Shown in pieces: positions 6,774 through 6,953 of a DNA stretch of 6,953 nucleotides (position 1 is its first letter; each line of letters opens with the position of its first letter). The notes under the pieces are model-generated. The model saw only the letters and a list, made by a program, of their open reading frames with translations. It ran no database searches and was not told the DNA's origin. The DNA comes from Desulfovibrio sp. (GTDB taxonomy: Bacteria; Desulfobacterota; Desulfovibrionia; Desulfovibrionales; Desulfovibrionaceae), in assembly GCA_031275955.1 (NCBI GenBank), contig JAISNZ010000111.1:1-6953 (forward strand), in the 5' to 3' direction. A program made the translations under genes and the position numbers.

Positions 6774-6803
6774 ATAATGGAAATTAGTAAGAATAGGTAT
6801 CAA
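6774..6803 (-). promoter_or_regulatory. cydA: Candidate sigma-70 promoter for cydAB
   Basis: On the minus strand, TTGATA (6798-6803, five of six consensus bases) is followed after 18 bases by CATTAT (6774-6779, four of six). This is the best promoter-like pair upstream of cydA and would give a leader of roughly 255-260 bases. TTGAT also resembles half of an FNR site, but the other half is absent. Confidence 0.45.
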
Positions 6804-6851
6804 AACCGGCCGCGTCCTGCAAGATGTTTCCGAACCAGGGTTATTCGGTTC

Positions 6852-6880
6852 TTGACTTTTTAGAAAAATTCTTGAAAATA
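6852..6880 (+). promoter_or_regulatory. Candidate promoter for the gene at 6900
   Basis: TTGACT (6852-6857) is a strong -35, five of six bases. The best -10 at a 17-base spacing is AAAATA (6875-6880), which is poor; TATGGT (6879-6884) matches better but is spaced 21 bases. The position, 20-45 bases before the start codon, is right for a short leader. Confidence 0.4.
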
Positions 6881-6899
6881 TGGTCACGGAGGAATGCAT

Positions 6900-6953
6900 A
6901 TGCAAACTGAACTGGCTACCTTATGGGATTGTCTGGGGCAGATACCCGATCCG
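6900..6953 (+). CDS. Start of a probable ISAs1-family transposase (cut by window)
   Basis: Only 18 codons are visible, reading MQTELATLWDCLGQIPDP. The pattern L-x2-L-x2-IPDP close to the N-terminus is typical of the short domain at the front of ISAs1/H-repeat transposases, which usually continues with an arginine-rich 'RxxRGxRH' stretch. A GGAGGA ribosome-binding site at 6888-6893 lies 6 bases before this ATG. The in-frame ATG at 6894 directly abuts the site and is less suitable. The alternative is a DUF59/PaaD-like iron-sulfur assembly protein, whose N-terminus can read similarly (L-x2-I-x-DPE). The existence of a gene start is fairly secure; its identity is tentative. Confidence 0.5.
   Translation, partial: MQTELATLWDCLGQIPDP

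Larger units (their letters stand above)
6510..6893. other. Non-coding upstream region of cydA
   Basis: This 384-base stretch holds no convincing gene; open frames here lack ribosome-binding sites and family resemblance. The half nearest cydA (6528-6770) is GC-rich and full of inverted repeats, and reads as a long cydA 5' leader. From about 6770 to 6895 the base composition turns AT-rich and carries one minus-strand and one plus-strand promoter candidate. Confidence 0.6.
6836..6953 (+). mobile_element. Possible left end of an ISAs1-like insertion sequence
   Basis: The call rests on the transposase-like N-terminus at 6900 and the sharp change to AT-rich sequence upstream of it. CAGGG at 6836-6840 is a plausible terminal sequence, since insertion sequences of this type often begin CAGG. 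The right end and any target duplication lie outside the window, so the boundary is a guess. Confidence 0.35.

Noticed and set aside
6790..6803. FNR or Rex site upstream of cydA
   Set aside because: TTGAT on the minus strand is a half-site with no ATCAA partner at the correct spacing, and no TTGTGAA/TTCACAA pair was seen in the upstream region.

Overview
The window looks like chromosome from a GC-rich Gram-negative anaerobe or microaerophile. A sulfate-reducer-like deltaproteobacterium (Desulfovibrionaceae type) is my best guess. This rests on high GC, a cytochrome bd oxidase with no other respiratory genes nearby, a Fur with two CxxC motifs, and a periplasmic solute-binding protein with a Sec signal peptide. 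The taxonomy is inference only.

Layout. Positions 1-2188 (minus strand) hold a polar amino-acid ABC importer in the order binding protein, permease, ATPase. The ATPase is cut by the left window edge. A 264-base divergent intergenic region follows, carrying a striking 26-bp near-perfect dyad at 2336-2361. Positions 2453-2893 (plus strand) encode a Fur-family metalloregulator. Positions 3013-3990 (plus) encode a membrane-anchored periplasmic protein that resembles a Cache sensor domain but has no signalling output domain. Positions 3987-6509 (minus) hold cydAB, the two large subunits of cytochrome bd quinol oxidase. CydA is of the short Q-loop type. The cydB gene and the Cache-like gene converge so tightly that their stop codons share bases, and the intrinsic terminator of cydAB lies inside the coding sequence of the Cache-like gene.

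Positions 6510-6899 contain no convincing gene. They hold a long, hairpin-rich cydA leader, a plausible cydA promoter (6774-6803), and then an AT-rich stretch with a plus-strand promoter and a strong ribosome-binding site. At 6900 a gene begins and runs off the right edge. Its first residues resemble the N-terminus of ISAs1-family transposases, so an insertion sequence may start at about 6836.

Together the window combines nutrient uptake (amino-acid importer), metal or oxidative-stress regulation (Fur) and oxygen consumption (CydAB). The window does not show that Fur controls its neighbours. I found no CRISPR array, tRNA or rRNA, and no clearly novel system. The most unusual items are the Cache-like protein without an output domain, the terminator embedded in its gene, the divergent-promoter dyad and the folded cydA leader.
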